Source of the DNA: JAUIIK01 sp041390865
Lineage (GTDB): Bacteria > Chloroflexota > Chloroflexia > Thermomicrobiales > CFX8
Assembly: GCA_041390865.1 (NCBI GenBank)
Contig: JAWKPC010000001.1
Span: 310,001-374,000, forward strand
Direction of reading: 5' to 3'
DNA length: 64,000 nucleotides
A program made the position numbers and the translations under genes. Below the pieces are notes generated by a model. That model was not told where the DNA came from. It saw nothing but the letters and a program-made list of their open reading frames with translations, and did not search any database. This document shows, piece after piece, positions 50,804-59,996 of the stretch. Each line of letters opens with the position of its first letter. Positions within the stretch are counted from its first letter, which is position 1.

Positions 50804-51277
50804 ATGAACGCTCAACGATCCGAACGACAACAACGAATCGACACCTGGCTCGCATTCCTGCGTGTTCATAGCCGGGTGACGGCGACGCTCGAAAGCGAGC
50901 TGGAAGCGGCCGAATCGCTCTCGATGAGCTGGTTCGATGTCCTGGAACAGCTCCAGCAGGCGCCGGAACGACAACTTCGCATGCAGGAGCTTGGCGAGAT
51001 GCTTGCGATGAGCACCAGCGGACTGAGCCGGCGTGTCAGCCGGATGGAGCAGGCCGGTCTGGTCGAGCGAAGGCCATGCCCGGACGACCGACGGGGCGTG
51101 TTGGTCGTGTTGACCCGAACCGGCGCGCGCCGGTACCGCAAAGCGCTGCCGGTCCACCTGCGCGGCGTCGAGCGCTATTTCCTTGACAATCTCGATCGGG
51201 CCGATTCAGAGACGATGGAGATGGCATTCAACAGGATACTCGAAGCCATCGACGATCTCGACAAGAATGGCGGCTGA
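50804..51277 (+). CDS. MarR-family repressor, MhqR-like
   Basis: 157 residues. Winged helix: LSMSWFDVLEQLQQAPERQLRMQELGEMLAMSTSGLSRRVSRMEQAGLVERRPCPDDRRGVLVVLTRTGARR, with the wing Asp-Asp-Arg-Arg typical of MarR. N- and C-terminal helices make the dimer interface. Two near-identical palindromes separate it from the dioxygenase/esterase operon, indicating control of that operon and autoregulation. The signal could be a quinone or phenol; this follows from the gene set, not from the protein itself. Confidence 0.93.
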   Translation: MNAQRSERQQRIDTWLAFLRVHSRVTATLESELEAAESLSMSWFDVLEQLQQAPERQLRMQELGEMLAMSTSGLSRRVSRMEQAGLVERRPCPDDRRGVLVVLTRTGARRYRKALPVHLRGVERYFLDNLDRADSETMEMAFNRILEAIDDLDKNGG

Positions 51278-51748
51278 TCTACCGGCTTCCGTGCCTGGAC
51301 CGGCGTGCTGATAGATGGCTATTCCCGGCCTCGCGATCGTCAGCGTGACGATGCATCTCTGGTCGAAAAGCCGGCAATCAGGATTCACGTCGTACCTGCT
51401 GGCAATCCGGGGCCAAGGCGCCCCGAGCTCGTGTGGATCGAGCTTGATTACTTCTATTGCGCCGTTCGCCACTTTGGTCGCATCGAACGATCCGGCCCTT
51501 GCCGATTCTGTCGTATACTCGCCGACGGTCTGGTGCATGACGCGGAGGATTTAAATCGTGGTTTCCGATTTTCGGTCTGGCGGGATCGAAGACTGGTTCG
51601 CCCTCAGGCTCAATATCAACGGAATCTAGCCGCCGTCCTCACACTCCCTGACGCACGAGGATGGCGGTAGCAGCGTCGCAGGCCGCGATCCCGGGACACT
51701 TCAGGCGTTCCGGGCGCGAAGGTCCTCCCATGTGGAAGTGCGTCACTC
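51278..51748. other. Intergenic region without a recognised gene
   Basis: No frame is convincing. A 110-codon frame on the minus strand (51206-51538) reads moderately protein-like but lacks a ribosome site and overlaps the 3' end of marR. A TATACT at 51514-51519 could be a -10 for the MFS gene, without a clear -35. Confidence 0.4.
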
Positions 51749-52978
51749 ATGATCGACAACGACATCTATCCGGCAACCTCCGAGCAAGCGGCTCGGGGGA
51801 CTGGAATTCGCCGGTTCTACGCTTTCAAGCTGATGACCGAGATGCAGTTCACCGGCGGCATCTGGATCCTCTATCTCAAGCATCAGGGGCTGAGTCTGGC
51901 CGAGATTGGCCTGGCGGAATCGGCGTTCCACCTGGCGCCGGTGCTGTTCGAGCTACCGTCTGGATCGTTCGCCGATCTGGTGGGCCGGCGGTGGTCGCTG
52001 GCTATCGGCGGGCTGCTGATCGCGGTTTCGTCACTGCTGCTCTTCTTTGCAGATACGCTGCCGATCGCCATGCTGGCGCTGTTTCTCAACGGCGCGTCGT
52101 ACTCGTTTCGGTCTGGCGCGGATCAGGCGTATCTGTATGACTCGCTTGGCGACCGCCGGGAAACATTCGGCAGCATTCTCGGCAAGCTGATGGGAGTCTC
52201 CTACCTCGTCGGGGGCGTGACGATCTGGCTCGGCGCTTCGTTGTCGGAGATCTCGTATAGCTGGCCGATCGGTATCGCTGCCGCGACCGGTCTTGCCGGT
52301 GCCTGGCTGGCGACCGGACTCACCGAAGGCCGCGCCGAACCGGGCATGGCTGCCCAACGCTCGGCGAGAGACCATGCCCGGGATGCCGTTCAGGTCCTGA
52401 AGGAGCGGCCCGGCCTGGTTGCCGTGCTGCTGTTCTCCGGTGGCTTCTGGACGGCGAACACGATCGCGTTTCTCTACTTCCAGGCTGCCTTTTCCGATAG
52501 AGGGCTATCGAACAGTGCAATCGGTTTCGCGCTAGCTGCCGGGATGGTGCTGACGGCACTCGGCTCGGCCGCGGCCGGACGGGTGGAGCATCGAGTGCGG
52601 TTTAGCCGGCAATTGTCGGTGCTGGCGATCCTCTCCGGGCTCGGCACCGCCGGCGTGGCGCTCGATCCGCTCGTCGTCGCTGTTGCCGCATACCTGGCGG
52701 CCAACCTCGCGACCGGTCTGCTCGATCCGCTGATCTTCAGCTGGTACAACCACCAGGTTCCTTCCGGCCAACGGGCGACGCTGATCTCGGTGGACTCGTG
52801 GCTATTCTCGATGACGATGATCGTCTCGTTTCCCCTGGCAGGCTGGGCGGCCGGGCATGAAGGCTGGGCGCCGGTGTATCTTGCCTGCGGCGCCGCACAG
52901 ATCGGGTTGACGTTCTTCCTCCTGCTTGTCAGGCTGCGGCGCTCCCGCCATCCGGAGTCGACGTTCCGGATTTCGTAG
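51749..52978 (+). CDS. MFS transporter
   Basis: 409 residues with about twelve hydrophobic segments. The loop 2-3 motif is FADLVGRRWSLAIGG near residue 70, the MFS signature (D-x-x-G-R-R). ALFLNGASYSFRSGADQAYLYDSLGDRRETFGSILGKLMGVSYLVGG and the second-half SGGFWTANTIAFLYFQAAFSDRGLSNSAIGFALA fit drug/metabolite efflux members. The substrate is unknown. Stands alone and ends at a bidirectional hairpin. Confidence 0.9.
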   Translation: MIDNDIYPATSEQAARGTGIRRFYAFKLMTEMQFTGGIWILYLKHQGLSLAEIGLAESAFHLAPVLFELPSGSFADLVGRRWSLAIGGLLIAVSSLLLFFADTLPIAMLALFLNGASYSFRSGADQAYLYDSLGDRRETFGSILGKLMGVSYLVGGVTIWLGASLSEISYSWPIGIAAATGLAGAWLATGLTEGRAEPGMAAQRSARDHARDAVQVLKERPGLVAVLLFSGGFWTANTIAFLYFQAAFSDRGLSNSAIGFALAAGMVLTALGSAAAGRVEHRVRFSRQLSVLAILSGLGTAGVALDPLVVAVAAYLAANLATGLLDPLIFSWYNHQVPSGQRATLISVDSWLFSMTMIVSFPLAGWAAGHEGWAPVYLACGAAQIGLTFFLLLVRLRRSRHPESTFRIS

Positions 52979-53010
52979 GAGTCTGATTGCCCCAATGGAA
53001 TGGTAAAGAC

Positions 53011-53046
53011 GACGGCCCTCCCTTGAATGATGAGGAGAGGGCCGTC
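53011..53046. terminator. Bidirectional terminator hairpin
   Basis: A 10-bp perfect stem GACGGCCCTC/GAGGGCCGTC with a 16-nt loop, between the convergent MFS and M20 peptidase genes. The minus-strand side is followed by TTTACC. Confidence 0.7.
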
Positions 53047-53074
53047 TCAAGCTGCTTGATGGCGCTGCCTTGAC

Positions 53075-54256
53075 TCAGGCGAGGAGCTTCCGCGCCAGCA
53101 CCTGGTAGACCTGGGCCTGCGTGATCAGGTCATCGACATAGACGCCCTCGTTCGCGCCGTGGGCGTTCTGGCCGGAGGGGCCATAGCCGACGGTGTCGAT
53201 TCCGGCGAAGCGGTAGAGGCGGCCATCGGTCGCGCCGGCCCAGGTGGCGAAGTACTCCGGCTCCTCGCCGGTCACGTCGCGGATGGCATCCTGCAGCGCC
53301 GCCACGACGGGCGAGGATTCGCCGGTGATGTTGGCGGGCGTGTAGCCCTCTTCCCGGCTCGGCGTGATCTCGTAGTCGAAGTTCGGGTCGGTTTCCTTGA
53401 CGGCATCGAGCGCCGCCCGGACCTCCGCAAGGACGGTCTCGTCCGTCTCCCCTGGGATCGTCCGCCGGTCGACGGTGATCGTGCACTCGCCGGGAACGAC
53501 GTTGTTGGCAATACCGGCCTCGATCATGTTGACCGAGATGACCGGCTTTCCAACGGCGGGGTGCTCCTTGTCAATGTCGCCTTCGATCGCCAGGACGCCT
53601 TTTGCGGCCAGGGCGATCGCATTGACGCCGGAGACGCGCGCCGAAGCCGTGTGGCTGGCCCGTCCGATGAAGCGGACCTGGAAGCCGAAGATGCCGCGTT
53701 CGGCATTGCGCACCTTCAACTGGCTGCTCTCTCCGATCAGGACGTAATCTGGTCGGGGGAGCTTCCCGGCATCGATCTCGGAAATGAGATGCCGGGTGCC
53801 GAACTCCGCTCCGCGCTCTTCATCGCTGACGATGTGCGCCTGCAGCGTCCCGTTGAGGCCGGTATCTTTCAGCGCGAGGAGCGTATAGAGCATGACGCCG
53901 ACCGAGCCCTTCATGTCGGCGGAACCGCGTCCGAAGATCATCTGGCCGTTGTCCGAAAGGACTCCCTCCAGCGGCGGCGTGGTCCAGCGGTGCTCGTCGG
54001 AAACCGGCACGGTGTCGAGATGGCCGTTCATCGCGATCGCCGGGCCGTTGCCGTTGCCGATCGAGGCGACAACGTTTGGCCGCTGGGGATCTTTGGCGGT
54101 CACGGTGTAGTCGATTCCGGCGCCTTCGCACATACCGGCCACAAATTCCATGATTTCCAGCTCGTTGTCGGAAACGCTGGGAATCGAGACGAGATCGATG
54201 ATGATCTTCGTCAGCCGGTCGCGGTCGATTGCGGGCGTTTGTCGTTCAGCGGTCAC
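53075..54256 (-). CDS. M20-family metallopeptidase (ArgE/DapE-like)
   Basis: 393 residues. Zinc-site motifs: NGHLDTVPVSDEHRW, GRGSADMKGSVGVML, SDEERGAEFGTRH with the catalytic Glu, VLIGESSQL, and the terminal His in GPSGQNAHGANEGVYVDDL. A dimerisation domain starts near residue 185 (RGIFGFQVRFIGRASHTA). It resembles succinyl-diaminopimelate desuccinylase and acetylornithine deacetylase; which acyl-amino acid it cleaves cannot be told from sequence. Monocistronic. Confidence 0.92.
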   Translation of the reverse strand: MTAERQTPAIDRDRLTKIIIDLVSIPSVSDNELEIMEFVAGMCEGAGIDYTVTAKDPQRPNVVASIGNGNGPAIAMNGHLDTVPVSDEHRWTTPPLEGVLSDNGQMIFGRGSADMKGSVGVMLYTLLALKDTGLNGTLQAHIVSDEERGAEFGTRHLISEIDAGKLPRPDYVLIGESSQLKVRNAERGIFGFQVRFIGRASHTASARVSGVNAIALAAKGVLAIEGDIDKEHPAVGKPVISVNMIEAGIANNVVPGECTITVDRRTIPGETDETVLAEVRAALDAVKETDPNFDYEITPSREEGYTPANITGESSPVVAALQDAIRDVTGEEPEYFATWAGATDGRLYRFAGIDTVGYGPSGQNAHGANEGVYVDDLITQAQVYQVLARKLLA

Positions 54257-54379
54257 AGGCAGTCCTTCTCCTGAATGGGTGAGTCAGACGCGACGGAACA
54301 TTGTCGCATTCGTTCCTGCCACTTTAGCAAGTCACGCATAGCCGGACGGCCCCGGGGCGGATGCAGCCAGCGAAACGAA

Positions 54380-54409
54380 CGAAGCCCCCGGCGCGAACCA
54401 GGAGCTTCG
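54380..54409 (-). terminator. Terminator of the Tad-type pilin operon
   Basis: On the minus strand CGAAGCTCC pairs with GGGGCTTCG (9 bp, one G-U), followed by TTCGTTTCG, 57 nt past the tadG-like stop. Confidence 0.65.
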
Positions 54410-54466
54410 AACGAGGTCTACGGATGCTCGCGTGGCGTGGTGAGCATCGTCCCTGGAACAGGATTG

Positions 54467-55645
54467 TTATTCGACGAGTCTCATCGGCTCGTTGATTCCC
54501 GTACCGGTGTTGCCGGAAATCTGCCAGGAGTCTCCTTTGATGCTGACGGCCCAGGCAACGATCGAACCGCGAAGATCGAAATCGGAGTAGCCGGTGAGCT
54601 CGACCTGCCCGTCTCTGGTAAAGATCATCCCTTCCCAGGTGCCTCCGGTAGCCCTGAGACGGACCGATGGCCAACCGCCGGCCGTACCCAGAATCAGCAC
54701 GTCATCGGCGTAGGGCTCCAGTTCGAAGTTGTTGCCGGTGATGTTGATCCGCGGCGCGACGAACGTAACTGTTCCGCGGACGCCGGTGTCGTTCAGGGTC
54801 AATGTGGTGCTCGAGCAGATGACGCCGGGATTGAGCCGCTTGGTCGTCGGATCTCCATCGACCCACCACGGTCCAGCCGCGTTGACGTTGCCGTCAGCTA
54901 CCGAGTAGGAGCAGGAGAAATCGTCTGCTGTGTACGACTCCGGATAGTCCTGCCAGGATGACTCGTCGACGGTGACGTCCGGATTGCTGCCGGTCGTGTA
55001 GACGTGAGCGAGGCAGGAGGTCCAGCCGTCGATCGGATAAGCCGGGTTTCCTGTCTTGTAGGTCAGCTTTCCGGTAATGATGTTGTCGTTTCCGGTAAGC
55101 ATCAAGCCAGCATTCGAGTGGGCATCGCCCGCGAGCTGGACATTGCTGGCAGACCAGTCGATTGCCCGGTCCCAGCAGTGGGTGTCCTTCTTGGCGAAGA
55201 TGCTTGCGCCGAACCCGACCTCGTGCTCGGCGACGGCACGGGCGGAAATGTTGACCGAGTCGAGACCAAGAACCGGCATGAAGAAGAGGCCGACTGTCTG
55301 ATCGATGGTTACCTCGATCTTCGAGTCGTCGCCGCCATAGCCCGCGACAGCTGCAATCGCGCCGCCGGGGACGCCGTTCTCGGTCGCAACGCTCCGTGCG
55401 ACCGATTCGGCCGCACCGGGATCAGCCGGAAGCTGGCTTGCTCCGGCGAGAGCCGAGAGGTCTGCCGCACTCTGGAGGCTGCGACGCTCCTGGAAGATCA
55501 TACCGGCGTCGATGGCGAGCCCCATGATCCCGATCAGGACCGGCAGGAGCAGCGCAAACAGGACAATCACCTGGCCGTTGTGATGTTTAGGGTTCTTCAG
55601 TCGACTGAGCATCGTTCGTCCTCTCGACGCCATTGTTGACATCAC
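54467..55645 (-). CDS. TadG-like membrane-anchored protein
   Basis: 392 residues. After a short basic start comes the TadE/TadG-type anchor GQVIVLFALLLPVLIGIMGLAIDAGMIFQERRSLQSAADLSALAGASQLP (residues 25-75), then a large extracellular part. That part is rich in short beta elements (VQLAGDAHSNAGLMLTGNDNIITGKLTYKTGN; VTFVAPRINITGNNFELEPYADDVLILG), possibly a right-handed helix, with paired Cys (HCWD, SCLAHV, FSCSYS, VICSS). No von Willebrand A domain is apparent. It overlaps the upstream TadE-like gene by 4 nt. Confidence 0.85.
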   Translation of the reverse strand: MMSTMASRGRTMLSRLKNPKHHNGQVIVLFALLLPVLIGIMGLAIDAGMIFQERRSLQSAADLSALAGASQLPADPGAAESVARSVATENGVPGGAIAAVAGYGGDDSKIEVTIDQTVGLFFMPVLGLDSVNISARAVAEHEVGFGASIFAKKDTHCWDRAIDWSASNVQLAGDAHSNAGLMLTGNDNIITGKLTYKTGNPAYPIDGWTSCLAHVYTTGSNPDVTVDESSWQDYPESYTADDFSCSYSVADGNVNAAGPWWVDGDPTTKRLNPGVICSSTTLTLNDTGVRGTVTFVAPRINITGNNFELEPYADDVLILGTAGGWPSVRLRATGGTWEGMIFTRDGQVELTGYSDFDLRGSIVAWAVSIKGDSWQISGNTGTGINEPMRLVE

Positions 55646-56058
55646 TCGACCATCAATTCGGAGTCGCCGGTCAGCGTGATCGAAGGAGCAGCACCGAAGA
55701 CCATCCCGACCACGGGCACGAAGTTGTAGGAAACGGTGACCCGGACTCTATCGCCGATGGTCCGGTCGGCGAACGACGTTCCTCCGCCATTGATCTCGAC
55801 GTCGACATCGCCGGCCGATACGGAAAGTGGATCGGCCGCGGCGACGGCGCGGTCTCGAACGGCGGCTACCCCGCTTGTGTCCTCCAGGATGGCCGTTCTC
55901 GCGGCTTCCTGGGCCGAGTGATTAACCGTGTTGTAGGAGTAGATCAGCCGGCCGCCTTCGACGAGGCCGAAGACCAGCAGGAAGAAGAGCGGGGCGACCA
56001 GGGCGAATTCGACCAGACCCTGTGCAGCTGAATTCTTGCGGAAAAAACGAGCGTTCAT
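55642..56058 (-). CDS. TadE-like pseudopilin (second)
   Basis: 138 residues from ATG 56058, overlapping the preceding TadE-like stop by one base. The TadE signature is in AQGLVEFALVAPLFFLLVFGLVEGGRLIYSYNTVNHSAQEAARTAI, with the Glu of the E-F/V processing region. The rest is a small beta-rich periplasmic or surface domain ending GDSELMVE. It is likely to be inserted in the membrane as a minor pilin-like subunit. Confidence 0.9.
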   Translation of the reverse strand: MNARFFRKNSAAQGLVEFALVAPLFFLLVFGLVEGGRLIYSYNTVNHSAQEAARTAILEDTSGVAAVRDRAVAAADPLSVSAGDVDVEINGGGTSFADRTIGDRVRVTVSYNFVPVVGMVFGAAPSITLTGDSELMVE

Positions 56059-56492
56059 CAGTTGTCCCAGCCCACTCTTGATGTCGATGACTCGGAGATG
56101 GTGAGCGGTCCGCCGCCCCAGAATTGCGATACCAGAGGGACGACGGTGTTGAACTCGTAGCTCACGGTAATCGTCGACCACTCTCCCTCGGTGTAGGACC
56201 GATCGACATCGACGCTGGTGAGGTTGATCGATTCGGCCGCCGCATTGGCCGCTGCGATAACGTCGGCGTCCGAGGTGGCGGGATTCATCGCGACGCGGGC
56301 CGCGTCCCTGGCTGCGTTGGTGACGCTGATCGAAGCGTTGTAGGCGCGGCCGAGCTCGATCGCGCCGAACGCCATCGTCGCCAGGAGCAGCCCGATTGCC
56401 GCGAACTCGATGACCGCCTGGCCGGTATGCCTGCTGCGATGGTTCTGGGCCGTTGAAGACCGCCCGAAATACGGATGAAATCTGGTACTCAT
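56058..56492 (-). CDS. TadE-like pseudopilin (first)
   Basis: 144 residues with an AGGTGA ribosome site. The signature is GQAVIEFAAIGLLLATMAFGAIELGRAYNASISVTNAARDAARVAMNP; the remainder is a small beta domain (STITVSYEFNTVVPLVSQFWGGGPLTISESS). First gene of TadE-TadE-TadG. None of the Tad secretion ATPase, platform or secretin genes is in the window, so the export machinery must be encoded elsewhere. Confidence 0.9.
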   Translation of the reverse strand: MSTRFHPYFGRSSTAQNHRSRHTGQAVIEFAAIGLLLATMAFGAIELGRAYNASISVTNAARDAARVAMNPATSDADVIAAANAAAESINLTSVDVDRSYTEGEWSTITVSYEFNTVVPLVSQFWGGGPLTISESSTSRVGWDN

Positions 56493-56943
56493 TCTGGTTC
56501 ACCTGCCTTCAGACACTTCGACGCCCACCCGCTGAGCGACGATGTTGTCCTAGTACTATGGTAGGGGGCGGGCTAGCCCAAAAGGCAGGGGAATTTAGTG
56601 GGAAGTCGGGCAAGTACTCGGAGTGTTGGGCTAACCATTTGCGGCGTTTGATACGAAGTCATGTCGGAGACTTACTGAATTTCCTGCCCAACATGGCTGG
56701 TGCGTACCCTGGCAATGCATCGCATTCCGGGAACAGAGTACGGAAGCACTCATCCCGACTTCGTATGAGTTGACGAAACCGTCTCGGCTGGGCGGTTGCC
56801 GTTGATGGCGGCGTTCCTCATCCGTCTGCGAGTGCTATCGATCCTGACGATCTGGATGGCGTGGCGATTGCCGATCCGGAACTCGGGACGGTCGCCAGTG
56901 CAAGCGCTTCTTCGTTGGTTCAACTGCTCCGCGGGAGGCCCGG
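56493..56943. other. Intergenic region upstream of the Tad-type operon
   Basis: No protein-like frame. GGGCTA occurs near 56570 (GGGCTAGCCC, a 10-bp palindrome) and near 56630 (TTGGGCTAACC), which might be regulator half-sites. No clear promoter was found on the minus strand. Confidence 0.35.
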
Positions 56944-57273
56944 TCAGAGGCGTTCGAAGCGTTCCACGTTGTGGATGAGGAGGACGGCGCCGCCGACCTC
57001 GACCTCGAAGTTCTCGGGCATGTAGAGCAATCCGGGCTCCAAGGCGGGAGAGTATGGCACGGCCATCTGGCTGCGGCGGCGGCAGGTGCGGCGCACGATC
57101 GAGATGACTTTCGAGACTTCGTTGTCCTCGACGCCCATCATCAGGCTGCTGTTGCCCATGCGAAGGAATGACCCGGTACTGCCGATGCGCGTCACCCGAA
57201 ACCCGGCGTTGACGATCGCGTCGACCAGCCCGTCGGCGTCTTCGTCCTGAACGATCGCGAATATCAGCTTCAT
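56944..57273 (-). CDS. Cyclic-di-AMP receptor, DarA/PstA family (DUF970)
   Basis: 109 residues. MKLIFAIVQDEDADGLVDAIVNAGFRVTRIGSTGSFLRMGNSSLMMGVEDNEVSKVISIVRRTCRRRSQMA matches the PII-like YaaQ/DarA family that binds c-di-AMP as a trimer. The STGSFLR(M/K)GN loop is the nucleotide-binding region. Presence of this receptor implies c-di-AMP signalling, which in other bacteria concerns potassium, osmotic state and wall integrity. It lies 74 nt downstream of lon on the same strand. Confidence 0.93.
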   Translation of the reverse strand: MKLIFAIVQDEDADGLVDAIVNAGFRVTRIGSTGSFLRMGNSSLMMGVEDNEVSKVISIVRRTCRRRSQMAVPYSPALEPGLLYMPENFEVEVGGAVLLIHNVERFERL

Positions 57274-57347
57274 CGATCAGCCCACCCCACCGGTTTGCTC
57301 ACGGTCTCGATGAATCGAGTATAGAACAGCACCCGGTCTATCGCGCG

Positions 57348-59915
57348 CTAATCCGCCGCGACATTGCTCGTCGAACGCTTGCGCGATCTGCGCCGGCCGG
57401 AGAGTTTCTTGGTCAGTGCAACGTCCAGGGCATCGTCGACCGTCTCGATCAGCTTGATCTCGAGCTTGTCCTGGATGATCTCCGGGATCTCTTCAAGGTC
57501 TTTCGCATTGCGCTTCGGCGCCAGGAAGCAGGTAATCCCGCCTCGCCGGGCGGCCAGCGCTTTCTCGCGCAGCCCGCCGATCGGCAGCAGCTTGCCGCGC
57601 AAGTTGATCTCGCCGGTCATCGCGACATCCTTGCGAACCGGGATGCCGCTGATCGCCGAGATAATCGCAACGGCCATCGTGACGCCTGCCGAGGGGCCAT
57701 CCTTCGGTACGGCTCCAGCCGGAACGTGCAAGTGGATCGTGTGCTTGTCGAAGAAGTCCTCGTCGATTTTCAGCCGGTCGATGATCGAGCGGGTGTAGGA
57801 GATCGCCGCGATGGCCGACTCCTGCATCACGTCCCCCAGCTGACCGGTCAGGACGAGGTCGTCCTTGCCCGGCATGATCGTGACTTCGATCGACAGGAGA
57901 TCGCCTCCGGCACTGGTGACGGCGGCTCCGGTCGCGATGCCGATCTCGTCGGATTCGTTGGCTAAACCGTACTCGTAGCGCGGGATTCCCAGAAGCTTCT
58001 CGACGTCTACCTGGGATTCGATCTCGGGAAGCTCAGGGCTTTCCGACGCAACCGCCCGGGCGATCTTTCTGGCGACCGAGCCGATCTCCCGTTCGAGATT
58101 GCGGACCCCGGCTTCGTCGGTGTACTCGCGGATGATCGTCATCAGAGCTTCGTCACCGATCTGGCACTGATCTTCCGTCAGCCCGTGAGATTCCGGGGCC
58201 TTCGGAATGAGGAATCCGCGCGCGATCTCGGTCTTGTCGACCTCGGTATAGCTCGGGACCTCGATGACCTCCATGCGGTCGAGCAGGGCCGGCGGAATCG
58301 GATCAAGCATGTTGGCGGTGGTGATGAAGACGACTTTCGAGAGATCGAACGGCACCTCGAGATAGTGATCGGAGAAGGTGTTGTTCTGTTCCGGGTCGAG
58401 CACCTCGAGCAGCGCCGACGACGGATCTCCGCGGAACGTGTCCGAACCGACTTTGTCGATCTCGTCCATCACGATAACCGGATTGTTCGTCCCGGCTTCC
58501 CGGATGGCTTTGATCAGCCGGCCGGGCATCGCGCCGACGTAGGTCCGGCGATGTCCCCGGATCTCCGCCTCGTCCCGCACGCCGCCGAGCGACATCCTGG
58601 CGTATTCCCGGCCGAGCGCCCTGGCGATTGATTTGCCGAGGCTGGTCTTGCCGACGCCGGGAGGACCGACGAAGCAGAGGATCGGCGAGCGCATCTTGGC
58701 GCCGACGAGTTTCCGGACAGCGATGAACTCCAGGATCCGCTCCTTGACCTTCTTGAGGCCGTAGTGGTCCTGGTCGAGGATCTTTTCGGCTTCCTCGATA
58801 TCGATCTGCTCTTCCGAGCTGACGTCCCAGGGGAGTTCGGTGATCCAGTCGAGGTAGGTATGGATGATGCCGATCTCCGGCGAGAACGGGTGCTGCTGTT
58901 CGAGACGGGCCAGCTGGAGGAGCGCCTTTTCCCGGACGTCATCCGGCATCGACATCGTCTCGATCTTCTCCCGGAACCGGGAGGCGATCTCGTCCTCGTC
59001 CGCCAGCTCGCCGAGCTCGCGTTGGATATGCCGGAGCTGCTCGCGAAGCATGATCTCCCGCTGCTGGCGGTCCATTCCTGCCTGAGCTTCGTTCTGGATT
59101 TGCTGGCGCAGGGCCAGGAACTCGAGCCGCTCCTGCAGGAGGGCGCTGATCCGCTGGAGCCGGGCGACCGGATCGAGGATCTCGAGCAGTTCCTGACGCA
59201 GAGCCGGTCCGAATTCCGGCGAGAACGCGATCAGATCGGCGAGCCAACCGGGCTCGTCGACGCTGCGTACCATCGTGATGACTTCTTCTGGGACGTTCGG
59301 CAGCATCTCGACGTAGGACTCGACCTGATCGAGCACGTTGGCCATCGTCGCCTGGGCAACGAGCGACCCGTCGGCCGGATCATCCCAGCGGACGACGGTC
59401 GCTTCGGTGTATGGCTCGCGCTGGCTGAATTCGTGAACGATGCCGCGAGCGACGCCCTGGAGGATGACATGGCTCGGGACGCCGGGTCTGCTGATCTTGT
59501 GCCCGACCTCGGCGATGACGCCGATCGTGCAGATCTCCTCGTCATCGAGGGTCAGGCCGTAACTGCCGTCGCCGACGGCGGCGGCCACAAGCTCAGATTC
59601 CATTTCCTCGTCGGAGATCTCGTCGAATCCCGATTCGTCATCCTGATCGACGGCGGCAACGACGAGCAATAGCCGGTCGGCGCTCACCGCGGCGTCGATG
59701 ACCGCGGACTCTTCGGACCCTTCAACGGGATATGGCAGCGACATGTGCGGCAGAAGAAGCGTGTTCGGCACGATCAGCGTCGGTAGCTTCAGCTGCTCGG
59801 ATTTCTCAAGCTGATCCATGTCTCCCGCGTCGGCATCGGTTGGCGGGTCGATCTGGAGATCTGCGATTGCGTGCGAATGCTGGGAATGGCGAGCGTCGCT
59901 TGAGGCTCGGCTCAT
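57348..59915 (-). CDS. lon: ATP-dependent protease Lon
   Basis: 855 residues. N-terminal substrate-binding LAN domain (LPTLIVPNTLLLPHMSLPYPVEG), central coiled coil, Walker A GPPGVGKTSLGKSIARAL, Walker B NPVIVMDEIDKVG, and the C-terminal proteolytic domain with the catalytic Ser in PKDGPSAGVTMAVA and Lys in LRGKLLPIGGLREKALAARR. Soluble A-type Lon that degrades damaged and regulatory proteins. The first 32 residues are unusually rich in H, S, D; an internal ATG (MDQLEKSEQL) is an alternative start. Confidence 0.97.
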   Translation of the reverse strand: MSRASSDARHSQHSHAIADLQIDPPTDADAGDMDQLEKSEQLKLPTLIVPNTLLLPHMSLPYPVEGSEESAVIDAAVSADRLLLVVAAVDQDDESGFDEISDEEMESELVAAAVGDGSYGLTLDDEEICTIGVIAEVGHKISRPGVPSHVILQGVARGIVHEFSQREPYTEATVVRWDDPADGSLVAQATMANVLDQVESYVEMLPNVPEEVITMVRSVDEPGWLADLIAFSPEFGPALRQELLEILDPVARLQRISALLQERLEFLALRQQIQNEAQAGMDRQQREIMLREQLRHIQRELGELADEDEIASRFREKIETMSMPDDVREKALLQLARLEQQHPFSPEIGIIHTYLDWITELPWDVSSEEQIDIEEAEKILDQDHYGLKKVKERILEFIAVRKLVGAKMRSPILCFVGPPGVGKTSLGKSIARALGREYARMSLGGVRDEAEIRGHRRTYVGAMPGRLIKAIREAGTNNPVIVMDEIDKVGSDTFRGDPSSALLEVLDPEQNNTFSDHYLEVPFDLSKVVFITTANMLDPIPPALLDRMEVIEVPSYTEVDKTEIARGFLIPKAPESHGLTEDQCQIGDEALMTIIREYTDEAGVRNLEREIGSVARKIARAVASESPELPEIESQVDVEKLLGIPRYEYGLANESDEIGIATGAAVTSAGGDLLSIEVTIMPGKDDLVLTGQLGDVMQESAIAAISYTRSIIDRLKIDEDFFDKHTIHLHVPAGAVPKDGPSAGVTMAVAIISAISGIPVRKDVAMTGEINLRGKLLPIGGLREKALAARRGGITCFLAPKRNAKDLEEIPEIIQDKLEIKLIETVDDALDVALTKKLSGRRRSRKRSTSNVAAD

Positions 59916-59996
59916 GAATTGATGTACCTCGGAGTTTCAATGATGGGGCACGCCGCCCCCTGGCCTGCCTGATATCTCAGGCATCATATAAGAATA

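Noticed and set aside
49658..51157. 499-codon version of the dioxygenase gene
   Set aside because: The extra N-terminus runs antisense through marR; GTG 50665 has a perfect GGAGG site and starts at the VOC domain.
51206..51538. 110-codon minus-strand frame after marR
   Set aside because: Moderately protein-like, but no ribosome site, antisense overlap with the marR 3' end, and no recognisable family.
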